Below are positions 51,193 through 61,930 of a DNA stretch of 64,000 nucleotides, piece by piece; the stretch's first letter is position 1; each line of letters opens with the position of its first letter. The position numbers and the translations under genes are program-made. Origin of the DNA: Pythium myriotylum (lineage: Eukaryota; Oomycota; Peronosporomycetes; Pythiales; Pythiaceae). Location: assembly GCA_023091665.1 (NCBI GenBank), contig JALJCQ010000013.1:1-64000 (forward strand). Direction: 5' to 3'. Under the pieces are notes generated by a model that saw only the letters and a list, made by a program, of their open reading frames with translations, had not been told where the DNA came from and searched no databases.

Positions 51193-51975
51193 TTCTTGGT
51201 ATGCAGCACACCGAGGCGACCTTTAAGATTAGAGGTAGCACATTTGCCTTGTACCATGCCGCGAAGAGCGTTGCGAGAATAGGTGCAACCGTGCTAATGT
51301 GGTCGCGATACCAGCCATTCGAGAATCCGTCCGGTCCAGTTTCTTCAAATTTAAACTATCGTATAAAATACTATATAATTTGATACAGTGAACACAACGC
51401 TCTCCAGAGCCCCCTAAACTCTGGATTTCTGGACATTTGAAAATGTCCAAAGATTTTGGATGCATTTCAGATATTTCTTTTAAAATGTCCAGAGATTTTG
51501 GATGCATTTCAGGGATCCGTCGTGGTGACGGAAGACTCTGCATATGCTTGAACTTGGTTTCTGGTTCCAAGCTTTCCCCGCGTAATCACGTGACTATCCA
51601 TTCGCGTAGATTGTGCTGTAAGCTCTTCAACTTCAAGGAAGAGTTGCCCAACGAAACGTTTAGTCTGTGATGGCTCCGGTACTGTAGTGTATAACAACTG
51701 TGTTATGAAGGAATCGCAATCGAACTGTATGGGGATCAGTGATATGTGAAGCAGCACTAATAGTGAAGATTATCTCACGACGAGACACGTCGACAGTTGT
51801 GTCGTGAGCAAAACCCACAATCATTCACCCGATTGCATCCATTGATCACGCGGCGCGTCACCCTGACTTTCCCAAGGATTTCTGCTTGCGCATGGCTTGC
51901 AAACTTCAAGTAGAGGCGAGCTAGTCCACTCAAACAATAACACCATTTCTAGTTTGAAGACACACGTATCAAGAG
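51193..51975. other. Intergenic region between Gypsy-1 and esterase 1
   Basis: No convincing gene. It holds a two-copy 42-bp-period direct repeat (from 51440 and 51482, aaaatgtccaaagattttgg-like) preceded by a perfect 9-bp inverted repeat TGGACATTT-ga-AAATGTCCA at 51430-51449. It must contain whatever promoter esterase 1 had. Confidence 0.6.
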
Positions 51976-52673
51976 ATGGTGGGCGTCTTCCACTTGCTTT
52001 CGGCAACGACGGCTGCACTCGTGCTGTTTTGCGACGCGTCTCAATCGCGCCCGAAGGTATGGCTGCCGACTGGTGCTACCGTCACAGGCAAAGTTCAAAC
52101 CAGTGTCGCTGGCACTAAAGTCAACGCCTTTCTCGGCATCCCGTACACGGATGCGCCAGTGGGAGACAAACGTTGGCGCCAATCTACATTGAAGTACCAT
52201 GTGAAGGATATCAACGCCACCGAGTACGGCAGCATTTGCTACGGTAACCCCGCCTCTGACGCGATCTCCGGTCAGCTCCCAGCGTCCGAAGACTGCTTGT
52301 TCCTGAATGTATTCACCCCTGCCGGACTCACACCGTTCTCCAAGTTGCCTGTCATGGTCTGGGTCCATGGTGGAGGCTTCGCTGCCGGTGCGGGTAACCC
52401 TTACGACGGCACGAATCTCGTTGGCGCTTCGAACCAGAAGGTTATCGTCGTGAACTTCAACTACCGGCTCGGTGCGCTCGGTTTCCTCTCAAACGAAGAG
52501 ATCTTGAAGCAAGGCCAATGCGCTAACTTTGGTCTGCGGGACCAAGAAGTTGCGTTCCAGTGGGTCAAACAGTATATTGGTGCTTTCGGCGGTAACCCCA
52601 ACGACATCACGGCGTTTGCTGAAAGTGCTGGCGCCAAATCCCTTTCACTCCACCTACTCGCTCGGGAGGGCAA
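51976..52673 (+). pseudogene. Type-B carboxylesterase, 5' part (split by Gypsy-2)
   Basis: Encodes the first ~232 aa of a secreted alpha/beta-hydrolase. A signal peptide (about residues 1-24) is followed by FLGIPYTDAPVG, EDCLFLNVF (105-113), the oxyanion-hole HGGGF (131-135) and the nucleophile elbow AESAG (Ser217), where Gly of the usual GESAG is Ala. The frame is cut by the Gypsy-2 LTR at 52674 and resumes at 58091. Removing the element and one 5-bp duplication leaves 1,545 bp, i.e. ~514 aa, close to the paralogue at 59399-60970. The uninterrupted gene probably hydrolysed ester substrates outside the cell. Confidence 0.88.
52669..52673 (+). repeat. Target-site duplication of Gypsy-2 (left)
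   Basis: GGCAA here pairs with GGAAA at 58091-58095, one mismatch. The reading frame of the split esterase is restored if one copy is discounted. Confidence 0.65.
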
Positions 52674-53088
52674 TATGGTATGTCCAGGTGCTGGTTGCGA
52701 TGCAAGTTTGCAAGTGAGTATATTTTGTCGCCACAAGTTTGGTCCTAGTTCCTACTGCCGCTGGGGTACATGGAAGAGGGCGCCCTCATGGGGACCATGG
52801 GGCGTCCTCTGTGGCGAGTTGATGAGTCGCGCCGTGATGATGCTGCTGCTGCCAGGCGCACTCGTGCTGCAGGCAAAATGATGCCGTTCATGATGGTGCT
52901 GATCATGATGGTGCTGATCATGATGATGCTGATCCTGATAATGCTGTTCATGCTGTTGTATTGTTCATGCTATTGGTTGTTGATGCTGTTGGTTGTTGCT
53001 GTTCATGCTGTTGGGAATGGTTGCTACGATAGTGGCTGCTGGCCGAGTGATCGGCTTGAACATGCTGAGTGAAGGTCGACACTCCACA
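52674..53088 (-). repeat. Gypsy-2 3' LTR
   Basis: ~415 bp, tatggtatgtcc...actccaca. It contains a ctgatcatgatggtg-type microsatellite that is shorter than in the other LTR. Confidence 0.88.
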
Positions 53089-53100
53089 ACACCCCCCAAA
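53089..53100 (-). other. Gypsy-2 polypurine tract
   Basis: The minus strand reads TTTGGGGGGTGT directly before the LTR start TGTGGAGTG. Confidence 0.7.
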
Positions 53101-53163
53101 GTCGATCACTCAAAATCACCGAAATGTATCCATGTTCGTCACAGCTGATTTGTAACCATGGTG

Positions 53164-54465
53164 TTACAAGTGGGCAATGGCATTTTCAAGTGCGGGTACA
53201 TCCCGAGCCGTGATGTAGGCGCGCACGAGCACAGGCACATCCGAGTACATGTCCTGGAGTGGCTCCCACGAGTCTTCGTCGGCTTCAAGGCCACGCCACG
53301 CCACCAAAAGCTCCCACTGGCGTGTGGTGTTGTTGCGGCGATGATCGCGGATCTCGCGGACGGCCATGGTGAGCCCCTGGTGGGCGACATGGCGGCGGAT
53401 CTCTTCTGTCTCGTTGAGACTCGCATCGTGGTAGAACTTGAGACGCGTCGCGTGGACCTCGTAGCGCTCGTTGGTCAATATGTGTTGGATCACGTAAGAG
53501 TAAGGGAGCGTCTCAGCGACGCGGAAAGGGCCCACCCAGCGGACCATGAGCTTGTTGCCGTCCAGACGGCTGTCAACGCGTGACCAGAGTACATAGTCTC
53601 CGACATGGAAGTTGCTAGTGGTCCCGTGCTTCTTGCTGGCCATCTGTTGGAGGCGGCGCTTCTCCTTGGCGTCCACCGCGTCCCGGTGCCACCCTGCGAG
53701 GCTAGCTCGCAGTTTCTCCAGCGCGGGAGCCGCCACCACGACGTCGATCGCGCGTACGCTGAGCTCATCGCTCGCCACAGTCGGGCGGAGGATCGTGTCG
53801 AGCGCAGTCGCTGCGGACAGACCCGTGAAGAGCTCGACCGGAGCTCTGCCGGCCAGGCTTGCGACGGGAGCATGATTCAAATTCGCTTGCACTACAGGAA
53901 GGATGTAGCGCCAGCTCTTCGTGTCCAGTTGCGCCTCTAGAAGCAGTGCGCGGATCACCTGTAGTATATCGCGGTTGAGACGCTCAACCGTACCATTCAA
54001 CCATGGGGAGTAGACTGGAGTGAACGCCTGGACCCCCTTTAGCCGCTCACTCAACGTAGCCATGAGGGCGTTTTTAAAATGGCTGCCTTGGTCGGATTGC
54101 CATTTCTTGGCTGCCCCGTAACGCTTGTACCAGTCAAGGATGGCTTCTGCAGCGGTGTCACTTGTTGGTGAGTCACAGGGCGCCAGTTCACAAAAGTGGG
54201 TAAGTTCGTCCTTGAGGGCAAGGAGATATTTTTCGGTGCCGTATGATGGCTCCATGAACAGATAGTCCATGTGGAGCACCTCCTTGCGCTCAGTTGCTGC
54301 GTTGTGGTCGCCCCAATGGCGCTGCACGAGCTTCCCGCCCTTAATGTGCTTGCACAGCAAGCACTTCTGGTGGAACCGACGCACGTGCTGAGTTGCACGG
54401 TCTATAGAGTAGTGTTGATCCAGCTGGTTCAACATGATGTCCTCGCGGCGGCCACGGTTGGCCAC
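53164..54465 (-). CDS. Gypsy-2 integrase with C-terminal chromodomain
   Basis: The frame encodes 433 aa. A zinc-binding segment (HVRRFHQKCLLC, 27-38) precedes a DD35E core with Asp67 (HMDY), Asp125 (WQSDQG) and Glu161 (NGTVERLNRD). A GPF motif (WVGPFRVAETLPYSYVI) and a chromodomain (WELLVAWRGLEADEDSWEP) follow. The catalytic triad is complete. It overlaps the RT-RNase H ORF by ~37 nt in another frame, so it was part of one polyprotein. Confidence 0.88.
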   Translation of the reverse strand: MANRGRREDIMLNQLDQHYSIDRATQHVRRFHQKCLLCKHIKGGKLVQRHWGDHNAATERKEVLHMDYLFMEPSYGTEKYLLALKDELTHFCELAPCDSPTSDTAAEAILDWYKRYGAAKKWQSDQGSHFKNALMATLSERLKGVQAFTPVYSPWLNGTVERLNRDILQVIRALLLEAQLDTKSWRYILPVVQANLNHAPVASLAGRAPVELFTGLSAATALDTILRPTVASDELSVRAIDVVVAAPALEKLRASLAGWHRDAVDAKEKRRLQQMASKKHGTTSNFHVGDYVLWSRVDSRLDGNKLMVRWVGPFRVAETLPYSYVIQHILTNERYEVHATRLKFYHDASLNETEEIRRHVAHQGLTMAVREIRDHRRNNTTRQWELLVAWRGLEADEDSWEPLQDMYSDVPVLVRAYITARDVPALENAIAHL

Positions 54466-55793
54466 TCAAACGTGTCGTCCTGGAGCGGTCTGAGCTCAGA
54501 GACGTGGCCCTGCGCCCGGGTACGAACCACCCGCACCGCTACCTCACGCTCGTGCTCGTGCTCGCGTTCGGCACGGGGTCCCCACCTGGACACCATGTCC
54601 GCCCATACATTGTCGCTACCCCGAATGTGCTCGATCTCATACTTGAGGCCCACCAGTTTGAACGACCACCTCTGTAGTTTTCCTCGTACGTGTTGCTTCA
54701 TCTCTGTGTCGTTGTCAAATACTTTGATCAAATTAGCGTGGTCGCAGAACATGCGAAAACCGTTCGGTCTTTGGAGCAAATATTCGAGATCACCGCATGC
54801 GCGCACTATTGGGTAGGCCTCTTTCTCGATAACAGACCAGTTCACTTGCGCGCCACGGAAACATCCGCCTTTGCAGATTAACAGCTCGTGCTTTTGTTGC
54901 ACAACGGGCTCACTCGCGTCCCACTGACGGACTTGAGTCACTATGGCAGCCCATCCTAGATCCGAGGCGTCTGTGAAAAGACAGACCTCCGCGTCTGCAT
55001 GGGGAAACACTAGCTCGTTCGGGCTCGCCAGCACGCGTTTAGCGTTCTCATAGGAATCAATCTCTTCATCGGACCAGGATAGTGTCACCTTCTTAGCCTC
55101 CCGTGCCTTCTTACTGTGGTTCTTGAGCGACAGGTCAAGCTTGTGCTGGAGTGGCTCGAAGATGCGAGCGTAGTCGACGACAGACTCACGCATCCACCCA
55201 GCAGCACACAGGAAGTACTGCAATTCACCAGCGTTCGCCGGCAGTGGCAGACTGGTCAGTGCCTTGACGCGGTCGGGGTCTTGCTGCATGCCATCGCCAC
55301 TAATCACACGTCCGCACCAGGTCACACTCTTCGCATAAACCGTGCTCTTCGATGCGCTCAACCTCAGGTTGTATCGACGGAGTTTCAAAAAGAATGCGCG
55401 TAGGTTGTCAAGGTAATCCTCATCACTCGATCCGTATACTACGACGTCATCAATCCAGATGATCACGCTGTGATAGAGTTCGTCCGCGAACACCGTCTGC
55501 ATCGGGCTCTGGAAATGGAGCGGTGAGTCCATCGCGCCTTGCGGCACTCTTAATGGAGTGTAGACGCCGTCATCGGTCATAAAACTGAATTGCTCCTGGC
55601 AGCTAGGATCCAAAGGGAACTGCCAAAAGCCTTTGAAGAGATCGAACTTTCCCAGCGCCTTGGCTCCCCGAACACGGTCCTTCGCTTTCGCAAGGTCAGG
55701 CATGGTGCCAGCTATCGGTACGGTCATAGCATTCACCGGTCGATAGTCGTTGACGATCCTGAAGTCGTTCTCTGATCCGCTCTTCTTCACCAA
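54429..55793 (-). pseudogene. Gypsy-2 reverse transcriptase-RNase H
   Basis: The frame encodes 454 aa. Motifs are FRIVNDYRPVN (11-21), motif A KFDLFKGFWQ (49-58), VPQGAMDSP (83-91) and active site WIDDV (113-117). RNase H has CLFTDASDLGWAAIV and later DHANL. Its first RT residues lie in the gag-protease frame; a frameshift near 55800 separates the two. Confidence 0.88.
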
Positions 55794-57531
55794 TATAGTT
55801 GCTGACGCCTAGGGCCCACTTGCTGTGATTATTCTTCTTGATCATGCCAAACCGCTCTAGGTCCTCAACATATTTCCGCATGAATTCGCTCTGCGCCTCA
55901 GGATAGCGCCTCTGGCGGCACCTATGCGGTGGGGCGTCCTCCTTGAACGTCACACGGAGTGGATCAACGTCAGCCGCAGCGTCAGGGCCCAAGCGAACTC
56001 GGAAGATGTCACTAAACGACCACAGGAGAGTCTTCAGTCGCGGTAGGAGCCGCGGCGGAAATCCGTTGTTGATGGCGTCACTCAACATACCGTGCATCAG
56101 GGCTTCGATCTCGCCTTCGCGGTCCTCACCAATGATGACGCCATCAGGGATGTCATCGCCATCGTCAGCTTGGCGACGGGCCAATTGCTCGAACATGCCA
56201 TCCACATCGATGCCAAGGCTTTCCAGGGTCGGCCTGCCCATTAAGAAGGAGTCATCGTTGCCCTCGAGCACAAGGCAGGAGACGCGGCGGACGTTTACGT
56301 TGCCTGCCGGGGTCCCGATCTTCAGATCCACCTCACACTTATGTGTGCACAGGTCTCGCTTCCCTCCCGCTGTCTCTATGGTCACAGGCTCATCAAGCTT
56401 CTTGTAAGTTGGCAGGATATCTAAATCGCGCATCTCGTTCACTGCCTGCCGGGGAATCAAGTTGCACTCGGCGCCGGTGTCAGCGACAAAGGGAAGTTCG
56501 AACACGTCATTAATAATGACCATGCTGCGGCCCGGCTCACTGCCGGCCACTCGCAGGGTCTTGACCTGGACGTGGCGGGCAGCCTTGACCTTTCTCATAG
56601 CAGTAGTCGCTGCCTTCTTGTCTTCTTCGGACGCGGTCGGGCAATCACGAAGCCAGTGGTCACCTTTACAGTGCCAACACCCAGTGCGCGGCGCACGAGA
56701 AGCTTCTGTGAGAAAAGGGACGGTGCGCGGCGGTTGTGGTGTCGGCAGAGTAGCAGCGCCAGCGGGAGCCGCAGCACGCGGCGCACTTCGCCTCGACTCG
56801 ACTTGGCGCCTCCCATTCGCCTCGGCGCTCATAACGTGGTAGTTCTGCTGCTCCCTGGCTCGCTCGAGCACCAGGTCGAACAGCGCAAGGTCGCTCGTCT
56901 TCGCAGCGCGGTGCTGGAATGCGACCAGGCGTTGGACCTCGGTTCTCAAGGCAGGCGGCTCTAGGTTGGCCGTCAAGATGCGGCAGCGGTCCTTCATCTT
57001 GTTCTTGTAGTCATCAGCAGTCGAGCTCGTAGTACCTAGTAGGTCCTTGAGACCCTTCTCCTCGATAATGCGATCGAAGTCACCGAAGTAGTTAACCAAC
57101 CGTGCTTCAACGTCAGCCATGGACATGTTCATCTTCAGATGGCGACGGAACAGGTCGTCGATGTCCGGTACGTGGCGGTTCTGCAGCTCGTTACATCGCT
57201 GCTTGATCTTATTCATGATTTCCTCATCCGTCGCTAGCTCCTCATCCACTCGGAGGATATACTTGAAGAGCTGGTCGAGAAGGCGAGTCTCGATTGACGA
57301 GCGCACGCTCGCCATCACGGCCTCGACGGCCTCGTTAGTGACGGCGCATCGCTCCACGATCCGGCGCTCATACTGTAGGCGATCACGGTGCCACTGCACC
57401 AGACTTGGTTGGTCCCACGAGGTCAAGCGAGGGGCCTTGATGAACTCGAACACAGGCGGCGCATTCATTTCGACGTCGCCGTCCTTGTCGACACGGCCAG
57501 GCGGCATCGCGCGAGCGAGGGTTGCTTCCAC
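55696..57531 (-). pseudogene. Gypsy-2 gag-protease and RT N-terminus
   Basis: The frame encodes 611 aa. The gag-like region (about 1-250) is followed by a zinc knuckle CWHCKGDHWLRDC (285-297; spacing CX2CX3HX4C, one residue short of canonical) and a retropepsin motif FVADTGAECNLIP (Asp351). The RT N-terminus (YPEAQSEFMRKYVEDLERFGMI) follows. After SKWALG the frame reads non-RT sequence for ~45 aa, showing a frameshift. Confidence 0.88.
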
Positions 57532-57591
57532 TTGCGAGATTAGTTTTGCTTGCTGAATTGCTTGCTAACTGGCGTAAGCCAAAGAATTCTT

Positions 57592-58090
57592 TATGGTATG
57601 TCTAGGTGCTGGTTGCGATGCAAGTTTGCAAGTGAGTATATTTTGTCGCCACAAGTTTGGTCCTAGTTCCTACTGCCGCTGGGGTACATGGAAGAGGGCG
57701 CCCTCATGGGGACCATGGGGCGTCCTCTGTGGCGAGTTGATGAGTCGCGCCGTGATGATGCTGCTGCTGCCAGGCGCACTCGTGCTGCAGGCAAAATGAT
57801 GCCGTTCATGATGGTGCTGCGGGCAAAATGATGCCGTTCATGATGGTGCTGATCATGATGGTGCTGATCATGATGATGCTGTTCCTGATGGTGCTGATCA
57901 TGATGATGCTGTTCCTGATAATGCTGTTCATGCTGTTGTATTGTTCATGCTATTGGTTGTTGATGCTGTTGGTTGTTGCTGTTCATGCTGTTGGTTGTTG
58001 CTGTTCATGCTGTTGGGAATGGTTGCTACGATAGTGGTTGCTGGCCGAGTGATCGGCTTGAACATGCTGAGTGAAGGTCGACACTCCACA
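57592..58090 (-). repeat. Gypsy-2 5' LTR
   Basis: ~499 bp, the same as the left LTR apart from a few substitutions (tgtctagg versus tgtccagg) and ~85 bp of extra trinucleotide-rich repeat (atgatggtgctgatc, ttgttgctgttcatgctg). Confidence 0.88.
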
Positions 58091-58942
58091 GGAAACCAGC
58101 AGCTCTTTAAGAAGGCCATACTGCAGAGCGGCGCGTACGCGACAGCTGCGAGTACGCCATCACCAGCCATGCAGGCTAGCAACACAGCGAAGATTGCGGT
58201 AGCTGTCGGCTGCGGGAATCTCCAAGGAAGTGTGCTCAGCTGCCTCCGCAAGGCCAACGCCAGTGCGATCGGTGCAGCAAGCAACACGCTTGGGTGGGTC
58301 CCAACCGTTGACAACGTATTCCTGTACGAAGAGCCGATTCGTCGTCTTCTTGTTGGCAAGATCAGCCGCGTGCCAGCGATCATGGGCATAAACACAGACG
58401 ATGGATACCTTTTCGGCGCCGACGCAGAGCTGAGCACGTGGATCCGCTCGGTCAACACGCAGATGACGGAAGCCGAATACGCCAAAGTGTTGGAGCTGTA
58501 CCCGCCCGAGGACTTCCCAACGCGCAAACATCGCACTGGCGAGGTATTCAATGACTACAACTTCGTGTGCCCAAGTGAGTTGCTGTCCGATATTCTATCG
58601 GCGAGCACGGTGCCAGTGGCCCAGTACCGCTACCGCTTTAACTACACCTCCACCGAGTACGGATACCCACTCGTAGTCCACGCCAAGGATCTCGATTTCG
58701 TCTTCAACCGAGCGGCGAACTTGCCGACCGACTCTGCGACCAAGACTGTTGTCGACTACTTCCAGAAGTTCTGGACCAATTACGCCGTATCTGGCACCCC
58801 AAACGGTCCTGCTCCGCAACTCTTCAACTGGCCCGAGTTCAACATCGCGACCAAGCAGCAGCTCGTTTTACAACCCAATCTCGGCCTAGAGACCACAGGC
58901 ACGTACTTATCGCTACACGCCCAGCGCTGCGCGTTCTGGTAG
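58091..58942 (+). pseudogene. Type-B carboxylesterase, 3' part (split by Gypsy-2)
   Basis: Begins with the target-site duplication and GNQQLFKKAILQSGAY, directly continuing the 5' part. The acid residue region is IMGINTDDGYLFG (Asp where paralogues have Glu) and the His region is YPLVVHAKDLDFVF. It ends at a stop after ...LHAQRCAFW. An ORF starting in the LTR (57941) reads into it, but that is incidental. Confidence 0.87.
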
Positions 58943-59398
58943 ACATGCGCATCGCATCGACTTAGCTGGTGAGTTTCATCCAATGCGGTGGATTGGAATT
59001 GCACCATTGCCTTATTTGGTGGCATTATGCAGGCGATGACAATTTTTGGAAAAGTAAGGGCTCAGGTTGAGCTATTGTTCTCCTTTGCTGCATAGTCACT
59101 GGAGGTGACGAAAGCTGAAGTTTTATTTCTGATGTCGCTTAGAAGTCCTAGCGTATATGAAACCTCATAGAGCCCATCTCGAAATCCCGCCCTCTGTCAC
59201 TGGATTGAGCGACATTTGATCGTTTTCGAACAGGAGGTTGGTTGGATGGCCTCAGCGAGAACAGATCAGCATCTACGATCGATCGCACAGTTTGGGAGCA
59301 GGATTGGACTGGACTATGGTAAAACATATTACACAGCAGTTGTCTACCCCAAGAGTCGCCCTACAAATGATTGGCCAGCTCCCCGGCGTGATTTGCTA
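58943..59398. other. Intergenic region between convergent esterases
   Basis: No gene seen. This is the shared 3' flank of two convergent paralogues. Confidence 0.6.
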
Positions 59399-60970
59399 TC
59401 AGACAAATGCAACCTGCGAGGCGATGCGTTTCTCAACATCCACCCAGAATGCACAACGTTCGGCATGTCCCGGAATACTAACACCATTGGTCTCGATAGT
59501 CAGATCCGGTTGGATCACGAGTTGCTTTTTCGAGGAGTCGAACTCGGGCCACAACAGTTTCGTTGCTTGCTGGAGATTGTTGCCGTTTGGCGAACCAGTG
59601 GTAGCGAAGTTCGTCCAATAGGTTTGGAAGTGGTTGACGACGCGCTTGTTATCGTTGTCCTGTGGCACATTTTCGACTTGGTTGAAGACGTAGGCGATAT
59701 CTTGTTGGTGGATAACCAGTGGGTAACCAAGCTCGTTCGACGTGAAGTTGAAGTAGTATCGGTGGGTCCTGAATGCTTTAGCAAGCGATTGTGAGAATTG
59801 TTCGCTCGGACACACGAAGATGCTGTCTGCAAACATCTCGGAAGAACGATGCCGCGCCGTGAGGAACCCTGAAGCTGGATACAACTCGCTCAATCGCACG
59901 AACTCAGCCTCCGTCAACCGGGAGAAACGTGAGCGCACGAACGAATCGTACTTGGAGGCATCGGAAGCATCGCCTGTTGCAAAGATCCAGCCTTCGTCGC
60001 GGTTAGCACCGATTATGGTTGGGACGCGGCTGAACTTCCCAGCAAGCAAGCGTTGGATCGGCATTTCTTTCATGTACACACCATCCACAGTTGCGAACCA
60101 GGTGAGGGGGGCTCCATACTTAAACACAGCCGATGCGTTCGCTCGACGAAGACAAGCGAGCACGTCCGGGTCACTATCGCAGCCCACACCCTTCGCGATC
60201 GTTAGAGTTTGGTTTTCTTGCATAGCAGGAGTCACTGTGTCGTGGCTCGTTGTGTACCCTCCGCTCTGCATAATTCCCCGCTTGAAGAGTTTCTGGTCGC
60301 CGTCACGCGCCAGCATGTGCATTCCGATAGACATGGAACCAACGCTCTCACCGAACGCTGTAATGTCATCCGGATTGCCACCAAAGTGCTCGATGTACTT
60401 CTTCACCCAAGCAAAGGCGATTTCCTGGTCCTGAAGACCGAAGTTGGCGCCTCCGCCTTCCTTCAGAATCGCCTTATTTGAAAGAAAACCGAAGACCCCG
60501 AGACGGTAGTTGAGCGAGACATAAACGATCTTGTTGCTCGCAGCACCCAAGAGGTTCGCTCCATCAAAATCATTTGATGATCCGTCAACAAATCCTCCGC
60601 CGTGGATCCACACCATGACCGGTAGCTTGGATTTAGGGGTCATCCCAGGCGGCGCGAAGACGTTTAGGAAGAGGCAGTCTTCAGATCCAACGCCCTTGCT
60701 CGACACACACGCGCTGCCATAGCTTGTAGCGTTGATATTTCCAGAGATTGGCTTGAAAGTCGAAGGTTTCCAGCGGCGTTCGCCCACAGGAGGCTCAGCA
60801 TAGGGAATGCCTCGGAAGACGTTGACCGAACCACCGACGACGTTTACTTGGGTCGTACCGAAGATTGTCGCCCCGTTTGGGAAAGTGATCGTCGGTGTTG
60901 CAGCCGCGCTGGAGGAGCCTGATGCAATGGCCACTCCGACTGCGAGGAGTCGAGCGAGAGAGGCGATCAT
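59399..60970 (-). CDS. Secreted type-B carboxylesterase
   Basis: 523 aa, hydrolysing carboxylic esters. I chose the ATG at 60970 because it opens a typical signal peptide (MIASLARLLAVGVAIASG); the frame extends 40 codons upstream without such a feature. Motifs are FRGIPYAEPPVGERRW (52-67), EDCLFLNVF (97-105), oxyanion hole HGGGF (123-127), nucleophile elbow GESVG (Ser209), acid in GANRDEGWIF and catalytic His in YPLVIHQQD. It is convergent with, and paralogous to, the split esterase, so the two arose by inverted duplication. This copy looks intact. The natural substrate cannot be told from sequence. Confidence 0.92.
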   Translation of the reverse strand: MIASLARLLAVGVAIASGSSSAAATPTITFPNGATIFGTTQVNVVGGSVNVFRGIPYAEPPVGERRWKPSTFKPISGNINATSYGSACVSSKGVGSEDCLFLNVFAPPGMTPKSKLPVMVWIHGGGFVDGSSNDFDGANLLGAASNKIVYVSLNYRLGVFGFLSNKAILKEGGGANFGLQDQEIAFAWVKKYIEHFGGNPDDITAFGESVGSMSIGMHMLARDGDQKLFKRGIMQSGGYTTSHDTVTPAMQENQTLTIAKGVGCDSDPDVLACLRRANASAVFKYGAPLTWFATVDGVYMKEMPIQRLLAGKFSRVPTIIGANRDEGWIFATGDASDASKYDSFVRSRFSRLTEAEFVRLSELYPASGFLTARHRSSEMFADSIFVCPSEQFSQSLAKAFRTHRYYFNFTSNELGYPLVIHQQDIAYVFNQVENVPQDNDNKRVVNHFQTYWTNFATTGSPNGNNLQQATKLLWPEFDSSKKQLVIQPDLTIETNGVSIPGHAERCAFWVDVEKRIASQVAFV

Positions 60971-61649
60971 GGGCAATGCAGGATCGAAAGTGAGAGGGCT
61001 CCTGCCGGGCAGCTCCAAGCAGTGAGGATTCTGGGAAAGGGCGTACCAAAGGAGCTGCCTATCTCGGTGGTTGTCTTGTCGATAGAGCACGTGCTTTTGG
61101 TCGTAATCTGTGTTGCGATTATTCTAACACGACTTCGCGATCGAGGACGAAATCCAAGTGATCGCGTGGTGAGACGAACTCGACACAGCATGCAGATCTT
61201 TAGCGGCAGATCGGTACATGTAGATACGAAATTCTAGATGAACGTTCGATTTTACATGCTAGAATGGTATATCGGGTATCAAAATCTACGGTTTTATCTT
61301 CGGACATATCCGGGTCTTACAGGGCAATTATCCAATCGCCCGGCTCAAACAGAAAAGGAGTCCCTCCACCCCATCTTTTCTCCTGTGCACTCAGCGAGTT
61401 GTTCTCCGTATGTTTACACTCCAATCAGTGCGATACAAGCAGACCAAGCTTCCATCAGCATAGGCTTCATGGCGCAAGTTGCCTTCTCACCCACAAACTC
61501 AAGGGATGCTTGACCGCACCACACACTCATCACGCGCTCCTTTGATTGTGATACCAAACACCCTTCCTCACGATCTGCCATACACTCTCAGTTTTCTGTG
61601 TCAGGCACGCCATTCTTTGCCCGTCCCTTTGACCGACCATTGACGCAGT
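60971..61649. other. Upstream region of the intact esterase
   Basis: No gene recognised. A short frame upstream of 60970 lacks features of its own. Confidence 0.5.
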
Positions 61650-61930
61650 TCAGAAATTGTATGCAGCGTCCGTTAAGCGCAGAAAGTTCAGATACACTCC
61701 TCTTGAACATGCGGTCTGTGTGATCGCATTCACTGGTCCCTCTTCCTCCCAGGTGAAGTATACCGCCCTCTGAGAGACCTGTGGCGCAGCTTGATTAATG
61801 TATACAGCCCATATCTCGGAGACGAGACAGGTTAATCCATACGAACCGGATCGTTGTCTTGAAGATCCAATTAATGCGTCCTGTAGCCAAGTGACGGACG
61901 TTTGACGCAGCTTGGAGATTGTATGCAGCG
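61640..61930. repeat. Three degenerate 29-bp repeats (ttgacgcagcttggagattgtatgcagc-like)
   Basis: Related copies lie at 61640-61668, 61792-61820 and 61902-61930, with weaker similarity extending into the spacers (ggagacgag.cag). This may be the remains of a longer tandem or protein-coding repeat. Confidence 0.6.

Larger units (their letters stand above)
52674..58090 (-). mobile_element. Ty3/gypsy chromovirus 'Gypsy-2' inserted in esterase 1
   Basis: Bounded by near-identical LTRs (52674-53088 and 57592-58090). On the minus strand it encodes gag-protease, RT-RNase H and integrase-chromodomain. Two frame breaks (near 55800 and 54450) interrupt the polyprotein. The insertion destroyed the host gene. 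Confidence 0.93.

Noticed and set aside
57828..58034. Met/Leu-rich 'membrane protein' frames in the Gypsy-2 LTRs
   Set aside because: They are translations of the atgatg/ctgttc microsatellite.
59150..59215. A diverged Gypsy-1 LTR relic (gtatatgaaacctcatagagccc resembles gtatataaaacctcgcagatccgccc)
   Set aside because: Similarity is short and gapped and could be chance promoter-like sequence.
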